Assembly: GCF_900626095.1 (NCBI RefSeq)
Contig: NZ_UYZZ01000002.1
Coordinates: 248,001-312,000, forward strand
Reading direction: 5' to 3'
Source: Clostridium rectalis
Lineage (GTDB): Bacteria; Bacillota; Clostridia; Clostridiales; Clostridiaceae
DNA: 64,000 nt
Each line of letters begins with the position of its first letter. The stretch's first letter is position 1. Shown here piece after piece: positions 34,707 through 44,644 of this stretch. The notes under the pieces were generated by a model. It had not been told where the DNA came from and made no database searches. It was given only the letters and a program-made list of their open reading frames with translations. The position numbers and the translations under genes are program-made.

Positions 34707-34735
34707 ATTATATCATAAAGCTACAATAAAATAAA
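34707..34735 (-). promoter_or_regulatory. Extended -10 promoter before scfA
   Basis: On the minus strand the extended -10 box TGATATAAT (34707-34715) has a consensus TATAAT, with a poor -35 (TTTATT) 17 bases upstream. It lies about 33 bases before the scfA start. Confidence 0.5.
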
Positions 34736-34742
34736 GTAATTA

Positions 34743-35108
34743 TCAAAGATTTACCCCTATCATACCCGATAGTAAACCTACTGCTAAAGCAAGTAAAAAC
34801 CTCGTTATTTGTGTGCTTTCTATAGCCGCAGAATTTCCAGCAATAATAGATACAATATAGATTATTACCATATATATTGCTGCTACAATTACTCCTACTA
34901 ACCATCCCTTTTTATTAATCCTTTTAACAGCATAGATACTCCCATACATTATGCTTATTATTGATGTAACTAAGTAAAAAATTGAGTTTGTCCTTTCAGT
35001 TAAATCAATAAAACTCATAATAACTGCATATATAATCATTAATACCACAGTTATTATAGTACTTCTTAGGACGCCATCTCCTATATCCAAAAAACTACTT
35101 TTCTCCAT
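34743..35108 (-). CDS. TIGR04086-type small membrane protein
   Basis: This 121-residue protein has four predicted membrane helices (about residues 15-33, 43-60, 68-90 and 100-120). It matches the TIGR04086 family, small clostridial membrane proteins commonly encoded near the SCIFF genes and yajC. The ATG at 35108 has an ATGGGAGGTG ribosome site. The family's biochemical role is unknown. Its neighbours yajC and scfA-scfB suggest a link to secretion or peptide export, which is only inference. Confidence 0.8.
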   Translation of the reverse strand: MEKSSFLDIGDGVLRSTIITVVLMIIYAVIMSFIDLTERTNSIFYLVTSIISIMYGSIYAVKRINKKGWLVGVIVAAIYMVIIYIVSIIAGNSAAIESTQITRFLLALAVGLLSGMIGVNL

Positions 35109-35186
35109 TTATAAAACACCTCCCATCTAATATTATCTATGTAGACAAAAGGTGTTTTATGATGAAATGAATTTATTTTTTTAAAA

Positions 35187-35624
35187 TTAGTTCTCTTTAA
35201 ATTTAACTTCTTCTTTAACTTCTTCTTTAACTTCTTCTTTAACTTTTTCTTTAACTTCTTCTTTTTTTACTTCTTTACTAGAATCTTTAATCTCTTCTTT
35301 TTGGGTTTCAACAGTACTTAGAACTGATAAAATTCCATTCTTATCTAATTTAATTCTAGCTCTACTTGGACCACTTTCTAAAATTATAAATGTATCTTGA
35401 ATATTTATAATTTTACCTAATATACCACCTTTAGTTATTATCTCATCATTAACCTGCAATGATTCTAACATTCCTTTATACTTTTTCTTTCTTTTATTTT
35501 CAGGTATGTATACTATTATATAAAAGAATCCTAGCATTAATATCATAGGAATCAATAATCCTCCTAAGATTGATCCCTTTGGTTGAGCAGCTGTAGCTAA
35601 AACTATACCATTTAAATTCAACAT
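35187..35624 (-). CDS. yajC: Preprotein translocase subunit YajC
   Basis: This 145-residue protein has one membrane helix (about residues 22-42, LIPMILMLGFFYIIVYIPE) followed by the YajC domain NKRKKKYKGMLESLQVNDEIITKGGI. The C-terminal ~35 residues are a charged repeat tail (KEEVKEKVKEEVKEEVKEEVK) not found in standard YajC (about 90-110 residues). YajC associates with SecDF, whose gene lies downstream in this region. The ATG at 35624 is chosen for its GGGAGGTGAGG ribosome site. Confidence 0.93.
   Translation of the reverse strand: MLNLNGIVLATAAQPKGSILGGLLIPMILMLGFFYIIVYIPENKRKKKYKGMLESLQVNDEIITKGGILGKIINIQDTFIILESGPSRARIKLDKNGILSVLSTVETQKEEIKDSSKEVKKEEVKEKVKEEVKEEVKEEVKFKEN
35205..35266. 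repeat. 12-bp tandem repeat encoding the KEEV tail of YajC
   Basis: The unit CTTCTTTAACTT (one strand) is repeated about four to five times with small changes, encoding KEEVKEEV. Slippage here would change the protein by whole four-residue units without a frameshift. Confidence 0.8.
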
Positions 35625-35726
35625 TTCCTCACCTCCCTTCGTACTATTAAGTTTATAGTCTTCCACTTAAAGTGTAAAGTAATATTTTTCCTATAAATTG
35701 TTAACTTTCTTTGAATTAAGGTTTGT

Positions 35727-36869
<1,143 letters not shown>

Positions 36870-36890
36870 TTATCTGTAAGTTTAAAATAG

Positions 36891-37916
36891 TTATTTAATA
36901 AACATAGCATCTCCAAAACTGAAAAATCTATATTTTTCTTCTACTGCTACATTATATGACTTTATTACTTTTTCTCTATCACTTAGTGCACTTACTAGCA
37001 TTACTAATGTTGATTGAGGTAAATGAAAATTTGTAATTAAAGCATCTACAATTTTAAATTTATACCCAGGATAAATAAAAATATTAGTCCATCCTGACTG
37101 CTCTCTTACTCTACTTTTATCATCACCAATTGTTTCAAGAGTTCTACATGATGTTGTGCCAACTGCAATAACTCTTTTACCTGCCTCTTTTGTATCATTT
37201 ATAATTCTTGCTGTGTCCTCTGTAATTTTATAAAACTCAGAATGCATAGTATGTTCTTCTATCTCCTCTGCTTTAACCGGTCTAAAAGTACCCAAACCTA
37301 CATGTAAAGTTAAAAATGCTAATTTTACACCTTTATTTTTTATTTTTTCTAATAGTTCTTCAGTGAAATGTAGCCCTGCTGTAGGTGCCGCCGCAGAACC
37401 TTGTTCTTTTGAATATACCGTTTGATATTGTTCTTTGTCCTCCAATTTTTCTTTTATATAAGGTGGTAGAGGCATTTGTCCTAATTTATCTAATACCTGC
37501 TCAAATATACCCACATATTCAAATTTAACTATTCTACTTCCTTCTTCTCCTAATCCTATTACCTCTGCTTTTAATTCACCATTCCCAAATGAAAACCTTG
37601 TGCCTATTTTGGCCCTTTTACCAGGTTTAACTAAAGTTTCCCAAGTATCTTTATCTATTCTTTTTAAAAGCAAAAACTCCATTTTACCATGAGTATCTTC
37701 TTTTTCACCTATAAGTCTAGCTGGTAATACCCTAGTATCATTAAGCACCAAACAATCACCATGTTGTAAATACTCTACTATATCCTTAAATATTTTATGC
37801 TCTAACTCTCCAGTATTTTTGTTTAAGACCATAAGTCTTGCCTCATCTCTATTTTCCAATGGATGTTGTGCTATAAGTTCTTCTGGTAAATAATAGTCAA
37901 AATCTTTTACTTTCAT
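36891..37916 (-). CDS. queA: S-adenosylmethionine:tRNA ribosyltransferase-isomerase
   Basis: This 341-residue enzyme adds the epoxycyclopentane unit to preQ1 in tRNA using SAM. Family segments include [25 protein letters not shown] near the start, [11 protein letters not shown], and [14 protein letters not shown] near the middle. The ATG at 37916 follows GAAGGAGTTGG and gives the conserved MKVKDFDY start; a longer frame exists but lacks a better ribosome site. It lies between ruvB and tgt. Confidence 0.97.
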   Translation of the reverse strand: MKVKDFDYYLPEELIAQHPLENRDEARLMVLNKNTGELEHKIFKDIVEYLQHGDCLVLNDTRVLPARLIGEKEDTHGKMEFLLLKRIDKDTWETLVKPGKRAKIGTRFSFGNGELKAEVIGLGEEGSRIVKFEYVGIFEQVLDKLGQMPLPPYIKEKLEDKEQYQTVYSKEQGSAAAPTAGLHFTEELLEKIKNKGVKLAFLTLHVGLGTFRPVKAEEIEEHTMHSEFYKITEDTARIINDTKEAGKRVIAVGTTSCRTLETIGDDKSRVREQSGWTNIFIYPGYKFKIVDALITNFHLPQSTLVMLVSALSDREKVIKSYNVAVEEKYRFFSFGDAMFIK

Positions 37917-37955
37917 TATTCCAACTCCTTCTCTTATGTGAAAAATAACCAAAAA

Positions 37956-38993
37956 TCAGTTATGAATATTTATTGTGCATTGATTTAATTCTTTATGCTC
38001 TTCTTTAAGCCTTTTAAAATGTTTGTAGACTTTGTCTGTTGCAACTCTTCCTCTAGGTGTTCTAAGTATAAAACCTTTTTGCAATAAATATGGTTCGTAC
38101 ACATCCTGAATTGTATCTAACTCTTCTCCTATAAAATAAGCAAGAGTTTCAATTCCAACGGGTCCTCCATTAAAATTATCTATAATCGCTGTTAATATTT
38201 TATTGTCTATACTATCAAAGCCCTCATCATCAATTTCTAAGAGTTTCATAGCATTTTTAGAAGTTTTTAAATCTATTATACCATTACCCTTAACTTCTGA
38301 ATAATCTCTAACTCTTTTCAAAATTCTGTTTGCAATTCTTGGTGTTCCTCTAGATCTCATAGAAAGTTCATAGGCAGCATCTTCAGTTATTGATACCCCT
38401 AATATACCAGCTGATCTTATTATTATCTCCTTTAATTCATCCTCTTCATAAAACTCCATAGGACAAAGTACCCCAAATCTGTCCCTAAGTGGAGAAGTTA
38501 AAAGTCCTACTCTAGTAGTAGCCCCTATTAAAGTAAATTTGGCTAAATCTAACCTTATAGATTTAGCAGAAGCACCCTTCCCTATAACTATATCTAATGC
38601 GCCATCTTCCATAGCTGGATATAAAATCTCTTCAACAGACCTATTAAGTCTATGTATTTCATCTATAAATAATACATCAAAGTCATTTAAACTAGTTAGT
38701 ATTGCCGCCAAATCTCCTGCTCTTTCTATTGCAGGTCCAGATGTCACTTTAAGATTCCCTGTCATTTCCTCGGCAATTATATTAGCTAAAGTGGTTTTAC
38801 CAAGTCCCGGTGGCCCATATAACAGCACATGATCTAAAGCTTCCCCCCTATTTTTTGCTGCTCTAATAAAAATATCTAACTTTTCCTTTACCTTTTCTTG
38901 ACCTATGTACTCTTTTAATCTTTTAGGCCTTAAACTATATTCTATATCACAATCTTCTTTTATATTTAAAGGGGTAACAAACCTATCTTCCAT
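37956..38993 (-). CDS. ruvB: Holliday junction branch migration helicase RuvB
   Basis: This 345-residue AAA+ motor has Walker [10 protein letters not shown] near residues 60-68, Walker [12 protein letters not shown], a sensor 1 region [18 protein letters not shown] with the arginine finger, and the C-terminal winged helix (around [13 protein letters not shown]). It acts with RuvA on recombination junctions. It begins 15 bases after ruvA and has an AAAGGAG ribosome site. Confidence 0.97.
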   Translation of the reverse strand: MEDRFVTPLNIKEDCDIEYSLRPKRLKEYIGQEKVKEKLDIFIRAAKNRGEALDHVLLYGPPGLGKTTLANIIAEEMTGNLKVTSGPAIERAGDLAAILTSLNDFDVLFIDEIHRLNRSVEEILYPAMEDGALDIVIGKGASAKSIRLDLAKFTLIGATTRVGLLTSPLRDRFGVLCPMEFYEEDELKEIIIRSAGILGVSITEDAAYELSMRSRGTPRIANRILKRVRDYSEVKGNGIIDLKTSKNAMKLLEIDDEGFDSIDNKILTAIIDNFNGGPVGIETLAYFIGEELDTIQDVYEPYLLQKGFILRTPRGRVATDKVYKHFKRLKEEHKELNQCTINIHN

Positions 38994-39008
38994 TGTATAT
39001 TACTCCTT

Positions 39009-39602
39009 TCAATTCATTAAATTCTTTAAGCATTCTTTTATTATATTTTCAACATTTTCATTTTTATCTACAGATTTAAGAGCTTTCTTTCCTTCCTTTT
39101 CCGTATACCCAAGAGAAATTAAAGCCGCTAAAACCTCTACTGTATTATCCTTTATGATACTTTCCTGTCCATTTTTTGAGAAATTTTCTAATATGTCTCC
39201 TGAATCCAGTTTGTCCTTTAATTCTAAAATAATCCTTTGCGCAGTCTTTTTTCCAATTCCTGGGGCCCTTGTTAATGTTTTTTCATCTGAAGTTAATATA
39301 GCATACTTTAAATTAGATACATTACTTATAGATAAAAGTGATAGTGCTGCCTTTGCTCCAACTCCACTTATTGTAAGCAAAAGATTAAACATCTCCCTTT
39401 CTTCCACAGTCATAAATCCATATAAACCATTAAAATCATCTCTAACTATTTGTTGTATATACAACTTAATTTTTTCATCCATTTTAGGAATATTTGTTAT
39501 AGTGCTTCCTGATGTATATATTTTATATGCAATATCACTATTTTCAACTATTATATAATCTTTACGTATACCTTTAAAAACACCTATAATATACTCGTAC
39601 AC
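39009..39602 (-). CDS. ruvA: Holliday junction DNA helicase subunit RuvA
   Basis: This 197-residue protein binds four-way DNA junctions and loads RuvB. Domain I (residues 1-62, MYEYIIGVFKGI) is an OB fold. Domain II has the paired HhH motifs, LLTISGVGAKAALSLLS and LTRAPGIGKKTAQRI. Domain III (about 150-197) contains LAALISLGYTEKEGKKAL, the RuvB contact. It starts with GTG at 39602 (GAGGGG upstream). Confidence 0.96.
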   Translation of the reverse strand: MYEYIIGVFKGIRKDYIIVENSDIAYKIYTSGSTITNIPKMDEKIKLYIQQIVRDDFNGLYGFMTVEEREMFNLLLTISGVGAKAALSLLSISNVSNLKYAILTSDEKTLTRAPGIGKKTAQRIILELKDKLDSGDILENFSKNGQESIIKDNTVEVLAALISLGYTEKEGKKALKSVDKNENVENIIKECLKNLMN

Positions 39603-39680
39603 AAAACTCAGCCCCTCATATATATAATAAAATTATCATATATACTTTACCATTTTAACTATTTTAATTCAACCAAAAAA

Positions 39681-39713
39681 GCCTCAAGGATTATTAATCA
39701 TAATCCTCAAGGC
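39681..39713 (-). terminator. Terminator overlapping the end of the bofC-like gene
   Basis: The 13-base perfect arms GCCTCAAGGATTA and TAATCCTCAAGGC are followed on the minus strand by six T residues. The upstream arm lies within the last codons of the bofC-like gene (stop at 39694), so the hairpin folds on the coding end. Confidence 0.88.
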
Positions 39714-40296
39714 GTGCTAAGGCTTCCTCTTTAGTATCACATTGAAAATACTTATCTCCATTAGTTAAAAGGCTTATATCTTGTTCTTTTAAATTGCTTA
39801 TTTTTTTATCTGTTATATCTGTTTTTTCATTTTCTATATACATGTTCCCTTTATAATCAGTCTTATAAATAGCTATCCTATCATCCTTTATACCTAACAC
39901 ATATTTATTAGGGGCATATTTATTCTCTTCTCTTACAAGTATAATATTGCCAGTAGATGCCTTCTCAATTTTATATCCATCTTTTTTAAATTTATGTTCT
40001 AACTTATTTTTTGTGTCCACCTTTAAATTAGATGCTTTATCTTCTTTCTCCACAACTAAATCTCCACTTTTTTTATATCTAATTTTAAAAATTATAGATG
40101 TATTATTATTAAGTTTTAAATCCCCTTCTCCTTGTACGGTTATTTCATCATTATTATTTACTTGTACCTTTCCAGAATTGTTATTATCTCGCAAATCAAA
40201 TTTTTCCATAGCTATATAATAACTTAAACTAAACATAGCTACTCCTATAGTAATTATTAAAATTATATATAATTTTTTTCTACTAATAACGTTCAT
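39694..40296 (-). CDS. BofC-like membrane-anchored protein
   Basis: This 200-residue protein has an N-terminal membrane anchor (residues 9-29, LYIILIITIGVAMFSLSYYIA) and an external part. The C-terminal third, with YVLGIKDDRIAIYKTDYKGN and a Glu/Lys-rich end, resembles the BofC C-terminal domain. Its position directly upstream of ruvA-ruvB-queA-tgt is where bofC lies in Bacillus. BofC regulates pro-sigma-K processing from the spore intermembrane space. The Asn-rich middle differs from classical BofC. A possible sigma-G/F-type promoter (GTATA at 40339-40343, CAATAAT at 40315-40321, 17-base spacing) precedes it. The ATG at 40296 follows TAGGAGGG. Confidence 0.7.
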   Translation of the reverse strand: MNVISRKKLYIILIITIGVAMFSLSYYIAMEKFDLRDNNNSGKVQVNNNDEITVQGEGDLKLNNNTSIIFKIRYKKSGDLVVEKEDKASNLKVDTKNKLEHKFKKDGYKIEKASTGNIILVREENKYAPNKYVLGIKDDRIAIYKTDYKGNMYIENEKTDITDKKISNLKEQDISLLTNGDKYFQCDTKEEALARLEDYD

Positions 40297-40357
40297 AGTA
40301 TCCCTCCTATGAACATTATTGTCAAATTTTTGTAAAATTATACACACTTTAATAATA

Positions 40358-40642
40358 TTATTTTCTTTTATTATTCTTAGGGAACCATCCCTTTTTCACT
40401 CTATTTTTTTGTTGAAATAATTCTAATATGGCCCATAAAAATACAAATGCGTTTATACCTAGTATACCAGATAATATAGTGCTTTTAGTCCTCAATGAAA
40501 TAATTATACATAATATACCTATAAATAAAAATAGTGGCCAAATCTTAGTGCCAAAATAATATTCCCCTTTAATTACTATGACATGTCCTATCCCCGTTAA
40601 AAATAGAAAAAATAATCCCATAATAATCCCATAAAAATTCAT
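40358..40642 (-). CDS. DUF4491-type small membrane protein
   Basis: This 94-residue protein has three predicted membrane helices (about 3-23, 33-49 and 54-75) and a basic C-terminal tail (KKGWFPKNNKRK). The start MNFYGIIMGLFFLFLTGIGHVIVIKGEYYFG matches the DUF4491 pattern. It is 61 bases upstream of the bofC-like gene. Function unknown. Confidence 0.75.
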   Translation of the reverse strand: MNFYGIIMGLFFLFLTGIGHVIVIKGEYYFGTKIWPLFLFIGILCIIISLRTKSTILSGILGINAFVFLWAILELFQQKNRVKKGWFPKNNKRK

Positions 40643-40896
40643 ATTTTACCTCCATAATAATCATCTCTATAAAATTCTATTCAAATAACTATAATAATAT
40701 CATATTTAAAGAATTAATTTATAGGTGATTATTTTATAATTGAATTATAGTTAATAAAATTGTACTTTCTATATAAATGCATTATCAAATGATGCATTAA
40801 CACACATGCCATAATTGCTACAAATAAGTAATTTTAAAAATTCCATAGTAAAAATTAATAACATAAAGGCACCTTATAAATTAGAATAGTATTAAA

Positions 40897-40929
40897 AGGA
40901 CAGCAATAGTTTAAACCTATTGCTGTCCT
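40897..40929 (-). terminator. Strong hairpin terminator after yebC
   Basis: The perfect 13-base arms AGGACAGCAATAG and CTATTGCTGTCCT enclose a 7-base loop, followed on the minus strand by TTTTAATA. It begins 12 bases after the yebC stop codon. The 298-base gap 40643-40941 holds only this and, presumably, the promoter of the DUF4491 gene. Confidence 0.9.
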
Positions 40930-40941
40930 CAATATTTTATA

Positions 40942-41679
40942 TTATTCTTCAAATTCATCCGGGAATTCGGCATTATGATATACTTCTTGTACATCATCAT
41001 CATCTTCAAGCTTATCTATAAGTTTTTGAACTTTTTCTGCATCTTCCATATTAACTTCTGTTGTGTTTTCAGGTATGTACTTTATATCAGCTGATATAAA
41101 TTCATATCCCTTTTCTTCTAAAGAACCTCTGACAGTTGAGAAATCTTCAATAGTTGTTATAATCTCAAAAACCTCTTCTTCCACACTAAAGTCTTCCGCT
41201 CCCATTTCCAAAGCTTGCATCATTATTTCATCTTCATCCATATCTTCTTTTCTCTCAATAATAATTTCACCTTTTACTTGAAACATCCAACCAACACAAC
41301 CAGTAGCGCCAAGGTTACCCCCACTTTTTGTAAAAGCTGCTCTTACATTTCCCGCTGATCTATTTTTATTATCAGTAAGAACTTTAACTATTAATGCAAC
41401 ACCAGCTGGGCCATATCCCTCATACACTATCTCCTCATAATTAACCCCTTGTAATTCTCCTGCTCCCTTTTTAATTGCTCTTGTTATTGTATCAAGTGGC
41501 ATATTAGCTGCTTTTGCTTTAGCTACTATGTTAGCAAGCTTAGAATTTATTTCAATATTTGATCCATCTTTTGCTGCAACGGCAATTTCTTTGCCAAGTT
41601 TTGTGAATACCTTTCCTTTTTTAGCATCCATCTTACTTTTTTTAGCTTGTATATTATGCCATTTAGAGTGTCCTGACAT
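40942..41679 (-). CDS. yebC: YebC/PmpR family protein
   Basis: This 245-residue protein starts with the diagnostic [27 protein letters not shown] and contains [20 protein letters not shown] and [15 protein letters not shown]. The acidic C-terminal domain is complete (ending [11 protein letters not shown]). The family includes transcription regulators (PmpR, YebC) and, in one branch, ribosome-associated factors that relieve proline stalling. Which applies cannot be told here. It has its own terminator and a GGAGGAG ribosome site. Confidence 0.95.
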   Translation of the reverse strand: MSGHSKWHNIQAKKSKMDAKKGKVFTKLGKEIAVAAKDGSNIEINSKLANIVAKAKAANMPLDTITRAIKKGAGELQGVNYEEIVYEGYGPAGVALIVKVLTDNKNRSAGNVRAAFTKSGGNLGATGCVGWMFQVKGEIIIERKEDMDEDEIMMQALEMGAEDFSVEEEVFEIITTIEDFSTVRGSLEEKGYEFISADIKYIPENTTEVNMEDAEKVQKLIDKLEDDDDVQEVYHNAEFPDEFEE

Positions 41680-41814
41680 ATTATCTCCTCCTTAATATGT
41701 GTAAAAAAATATATGTATTAAACTTACAGCACTCACTGTACAGTATTATTAATTAAAAAAATGCCCAAATTATTATACCATAAATTTTAACTTAAACTCA
41801 AATTCAGTTACAAA

Positions 41815-42462
41815 TCATTCCCCCTGAAATAATCTATTTTCAATTTTAAAGTAATATCCATATCTATCTTTAGTAAAATCGCACTTACCAGAAGTTACTT
41901 GAATTACTTCATTTTTTATCATTTCCATTATATTATTTGTACACAGTATTATAATTTCAACTCTATCTGTATAAATTGTATCTTCTATATACCAAGAATT
42001 TTGTGAGCAAACATATTGTATTTTTCCTAAAAGATCATATTCTATATTTATATGAAGAGCCTGTCCCTCAACTCTTTCAACAATACCCCCATCTTTTATT
42101 GCTAGTGCAGCCCCCTTACTATAGGCTCTAACTAACCCTCCTTTTCCTAATAAAACCCCCCCAAAATACCTAGTAACTACAACTACTGTATTTGTAATAT
42201 TATTTTTTTTTATTACATCTAGTATAGGAACTCCTGCAGTACCTTGAGGTTCACCATCATCAGTATATCTTTGAATACCCATATTTTCACCTATGACATA
42301 GGCATAAACATTATGAGTGGCCTGACTATGTTCACTTTTAATTTTATCTATAAATGCTTTAGCCTCTTTTTCAGCATAAATTCTCTTTATATGACCTATG
42401 AAAATCGATTTCTTCTCCTCAAACTTAGAACTAACTTCATCCTTAATTGTGAAATATGACAT
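41815..42462 (-). CDS. YigZ/IMPACT family protein
   Basis: This 215-residue protein carries the IMPACT/YigZ signature: SEHSQATHNVYAYVIG, then RYTDDGEPQGTAGVPIL and YFGGVLLGKGGLVRAYSKGA. The C-terminal half (about 140-215) is the DUF1949-like alpha/beta domain. Bacterial relatives are of uncertain function; the eukaryotic relative regulates GCN2. It starts 4 bases after the HEAT-repeat gene stop codon, so both are likely co-transcribed. Confidence 0.92.
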   Translation of the reverse strand: MSYFTIKDEVSSKFEEKKSIFIGHIKRIYAEKEAKAFIDKIKSEHSQATHNVYAYVIGENMGIQRYTDDGEPQGTAGVPILDVIKKNNITNTVVVVTRYFGGVLLGKGGLVRAYSKGAALAIKDGGIVERVEGQALHINIEYDLLGKIQYVCSQNSWYIEDTIYTDRVEIIILCTNNIMEMIKNEVIQVTSGKCDFTKDRYGYYFKIENRLFQGE

Positions 42463-42466
42463 ATAA

Positions 42467-43147
42467 TCACCTCACCTCTTCCTTATCCAATTGTAAGTTT
42501 ATATTATCTAAATAAATACCTGCCGCTTTCTTTATATATTCTTTTTGTGAATCCAAATATATTTTCTGTATTTTTTTATATGCTTTTTGGCTATTAATTT
42601 TAGTTAAAGCTTTAATTGAATATGTAACCACTTGAGAATTTTCATCTTCCAAAGCCCTAATTAGAGACATTTCAAATTTAATATCCTGAATTTTCCCCAT
42701 AGCAGATACAGCCATTCTTCTTACATTTACAAATTTATGTACAGAAGCCTTTACTAATATATTATTACAGGAAGTATCTTTCAACTCGCCAATAATCCAA
42801 ATTGCTGTTTCCTTTTCTTTACCATACATATCTACATAATTTTGCTTTATATATTGTATAAGTTTTTCTTTCATATTTAAGTCTAAAGATTTTATTATAT
42901 CTAACTTGTCTAACTTACCTGCCTTAGATATATTAATAAGTAGTTCTTTTTCATTTTTACTTTTAGCTAAAAAACCATACTTTATTTTCCCATCTATAAT
43001 ATGTTTTTGAACAGTTTCTTTGCTAATATTTCTTATTTTACTTATTGCATTATAGTCTTTTCCTTCCAAGAATAAAAAGTAGGTTATTTCTTCATCGGTA
43101 TAATGTTTTATGTCCTCCCATTGAATTTTCAATAAACCTTTCTTCAC
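42467..43147 (-). CDS. HEAT-repeat protein, 226 residues
   Basis: The C-terminal two thirds form HEAT-like helical repeats, seen in VRRMAVSAMGKIQDIKFEMSLI, RALEDENSQVVTYSIKALTKI and the preceding ETAIWIIGELKDTSCNNILV. The N-terminal ~75 residues have a helix-turn-helix look (YTDEEITYFLFLEGKDYNAISKIRNISKETVQKHII). A DNA-binding N-terminus joined to HEAT repeats is unusual and suggests a scaffold or regulator, but no function is known to me. It lies between a MocR-type regulator and yigZ. Confidence 0.8.
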   Translation of the reverse strand: MKKGLLKIQWEDIKHYTDEEITYFLFLEGKDYNAISKIRNISKETVQKHIIDGKIKYGFLAKSKNEKELLINISKAGKLDKLDIIKSLDLNMKEKLIQYIKQNYVDMYGKEKETAIWIIGELKDTSCNNILVKASVHKFVNVRRMAVSAMGKIQDIKFEMSLIRALEDENSQVVTYSIKALTKINSQKAYKKIQKIYLDSQKEYIKKAAGIYLDNINLQLDKEEVR

Positions 43148-43162
43148 CTTTCATTCTCCAAT

Positions 43163-44557
43163 CTATATATATTTTTTTATTATATCTATTCCCATTTCTA
43201 TTTCATTTTTTTCTATTTGAGAAAATCCCAATCTAAAAAAAGATTTCCCATGTTTAGGATTTTTATAATATATTATCCCCGGCGTAATAAGTACCTTTTC
43301 TTTTTTGCAATTGTAAAAAAGACTTATACTATCCAAATTATCATCATTGATTTGTAAATAGAAGTGTAGTCCACCTTCTGGAGCATAAAATTTAACTTTC
43401 CCATTTAATTTTTTTAAACACTCTTTCATAAATTCGTATCTATCTTTATATACTTTACTTAATATATCTATATGTTTTTTCCACATGCCGTTTTTTATAT
43501 ATAAATCTAAGGCTCTTTGCATTAAACTAGATGTGGCTATGTCTGTATTTACTTTAGAATTTTGAATACTATCTTTAAGTGTTTTAGGACTTATTAAATA
43601 TCCTAGTCTTATTCCAGGTAAAAATATTTTTGAAAAACTTTTTATATATATAACTCTATCAAATATATCAAGTTTTTTAAAACTTTTATACTCCCTATTA
43701 TTATATATAAGTTCTGACAAATAATCATCCTCTATGATATAAAAATCATATATTTCTGCTAAATTTAAAAGTCTTTTTTTCTTTTCTATGCTATAGCTTA
43801 TGCCTGTAGGATTTTGGAAATAACTCATTACATATACACATTTTATCTTATTCTTTTTAGCAATTTTCTCTAAACTTTCTAGATCCATACCATCTTCTTC
43901 CATAGATACTTCAAATATATTTGCCCTTCTCCATTTAAACACTGTAAGAGCACCACCATAAGTTGGTTTCTCAACAATTATATTATCATTTATATTTATT
44001 AAAGCCTTAGAAACAATATCTATACCCTGTTGTGCTCCTGAAACTATAAGAATATTTTCTTTTTTTATTTTTTCATTCCAAAAAAATTCATCTATTGTTT
44101 GTCTAAGTCCTTCATAACCTAAAGCCTCCTGATATACTAACGCATCTGTTCCATCTCTATCTAAAACTTTATTTATAACTTCTTTAAATGGTTCTATAGG
44201 AAACAATGTACTACAAGCTGATTCTGCTGAAAAATCAATATACTCTTTAAGATCATCACCTGAAATTTTTCTTATAATACTTCCATACTTTCTTTTAAAA
44301 TTAATAGATACATCTTTTCTTTTTGCATAAGTTCCACTTCCCATCTTTTGAATTGCATAGCCTTCACTTTCTAACTTTTTATATGCACTTACTATAGTTA
44401 CATTATTAACCTTCAGCACAGAAGCCAATTTTCTTATTGACGGCAATTTTTCTCCATCTTTTATTAAATTTTTATCTATCATTTTTTTTATATGCTGAGA
44501 AATTATTATATATTTAGGAATTTCTTTATTATTTAAACTTATAATATATTTTTCCAT
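43163..44557 (-). CDS. MocR-type (GntR-aminotransferase) transcription regulator
   Basis: The protein has 464 residues. An N-terminal GntR winged helix (about residues 10-78: KLPSIRKLASVLKVNNVTIVSAYKKLESEGYAIQKMGSGTYA) is fused to a class I aminotransferase-like domain. That domain has the PLP Lys in YIKSFSKIFLPGIRLGYL, SGAQQGIDI and YVMSYFQNPTGIS. MocR proteins sense an amine or vitamin B6 related ligand through PLP and control transport or biosynthesis genes (GabR and PdxR are examples). The ATG at 44557 is chosen over a TTG five codons earlier. No obvious target gene is adjacent. Confidence 0.93.
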   Translation of the reverse strand: MEKYIISLNNKEIPKYIIISQHIKKMIDKNLIKDGEKLPSIRKLASVLKVNNVTIVSAYKKLESEGYAIQKMGSGTYAKRKDVSINFKRKYGSIIRKISGDDLKEYIDFSAESACSTLFPIEPFKEVINKVLDRDGTDALVYQEALGYEGLRQTIDEFFWNEKIKKENILIVSGAQQGIDIVSKALININDNIIVEKPTYGGALTVFKWRRANIFEVSMEEDGMDLESLEKIAKKNKIKCVYVMSYFQNPTGISYSIEKKKRLLNLAEIYDFYIIEDDYLSELIYNNREYKSFKKLDIFDRVIYIKSFSKIFLPGIRLGYLISPKTLKDSIQNSKVNTDIATSSLMQRALDLYIKNGMWKKHIDILSKVYKDRYEFMKECLKKLNGKVKFYAPEGGLHFYLQINDDNLDSISLFYNCKKEKVLITPGIIYYKNPKHGKSFFRLGFSQIEKNEIEMGIDIIKKYI

Positions 44558-44596
44558 ACACTCTACCCTCAACCAAATTTAAAAATATTTTAAAAA

Positions 44597-44622
44597 ACGA
44601 ACTTAATATAAATTAAGTTCGT
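44597..44622 (-). terminator. Terminator after the nucleotidyltransferase gene
   Basis: The 11-base arms ACGAACTTAAT and ATTAAGTTCGT pair perfectly around a 4-base loop. Six T residues follow on the minus strand. Confidence 0.9.
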
Positions 44623-44644
44623 AATAAATTAGCAATTTAAAATT

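Noticed and set aside
35205..35266. Short direct repeats as a possible CRISPR remnant
   Set aside because: The units are contiguous, in frame with yajC, and without spacers.
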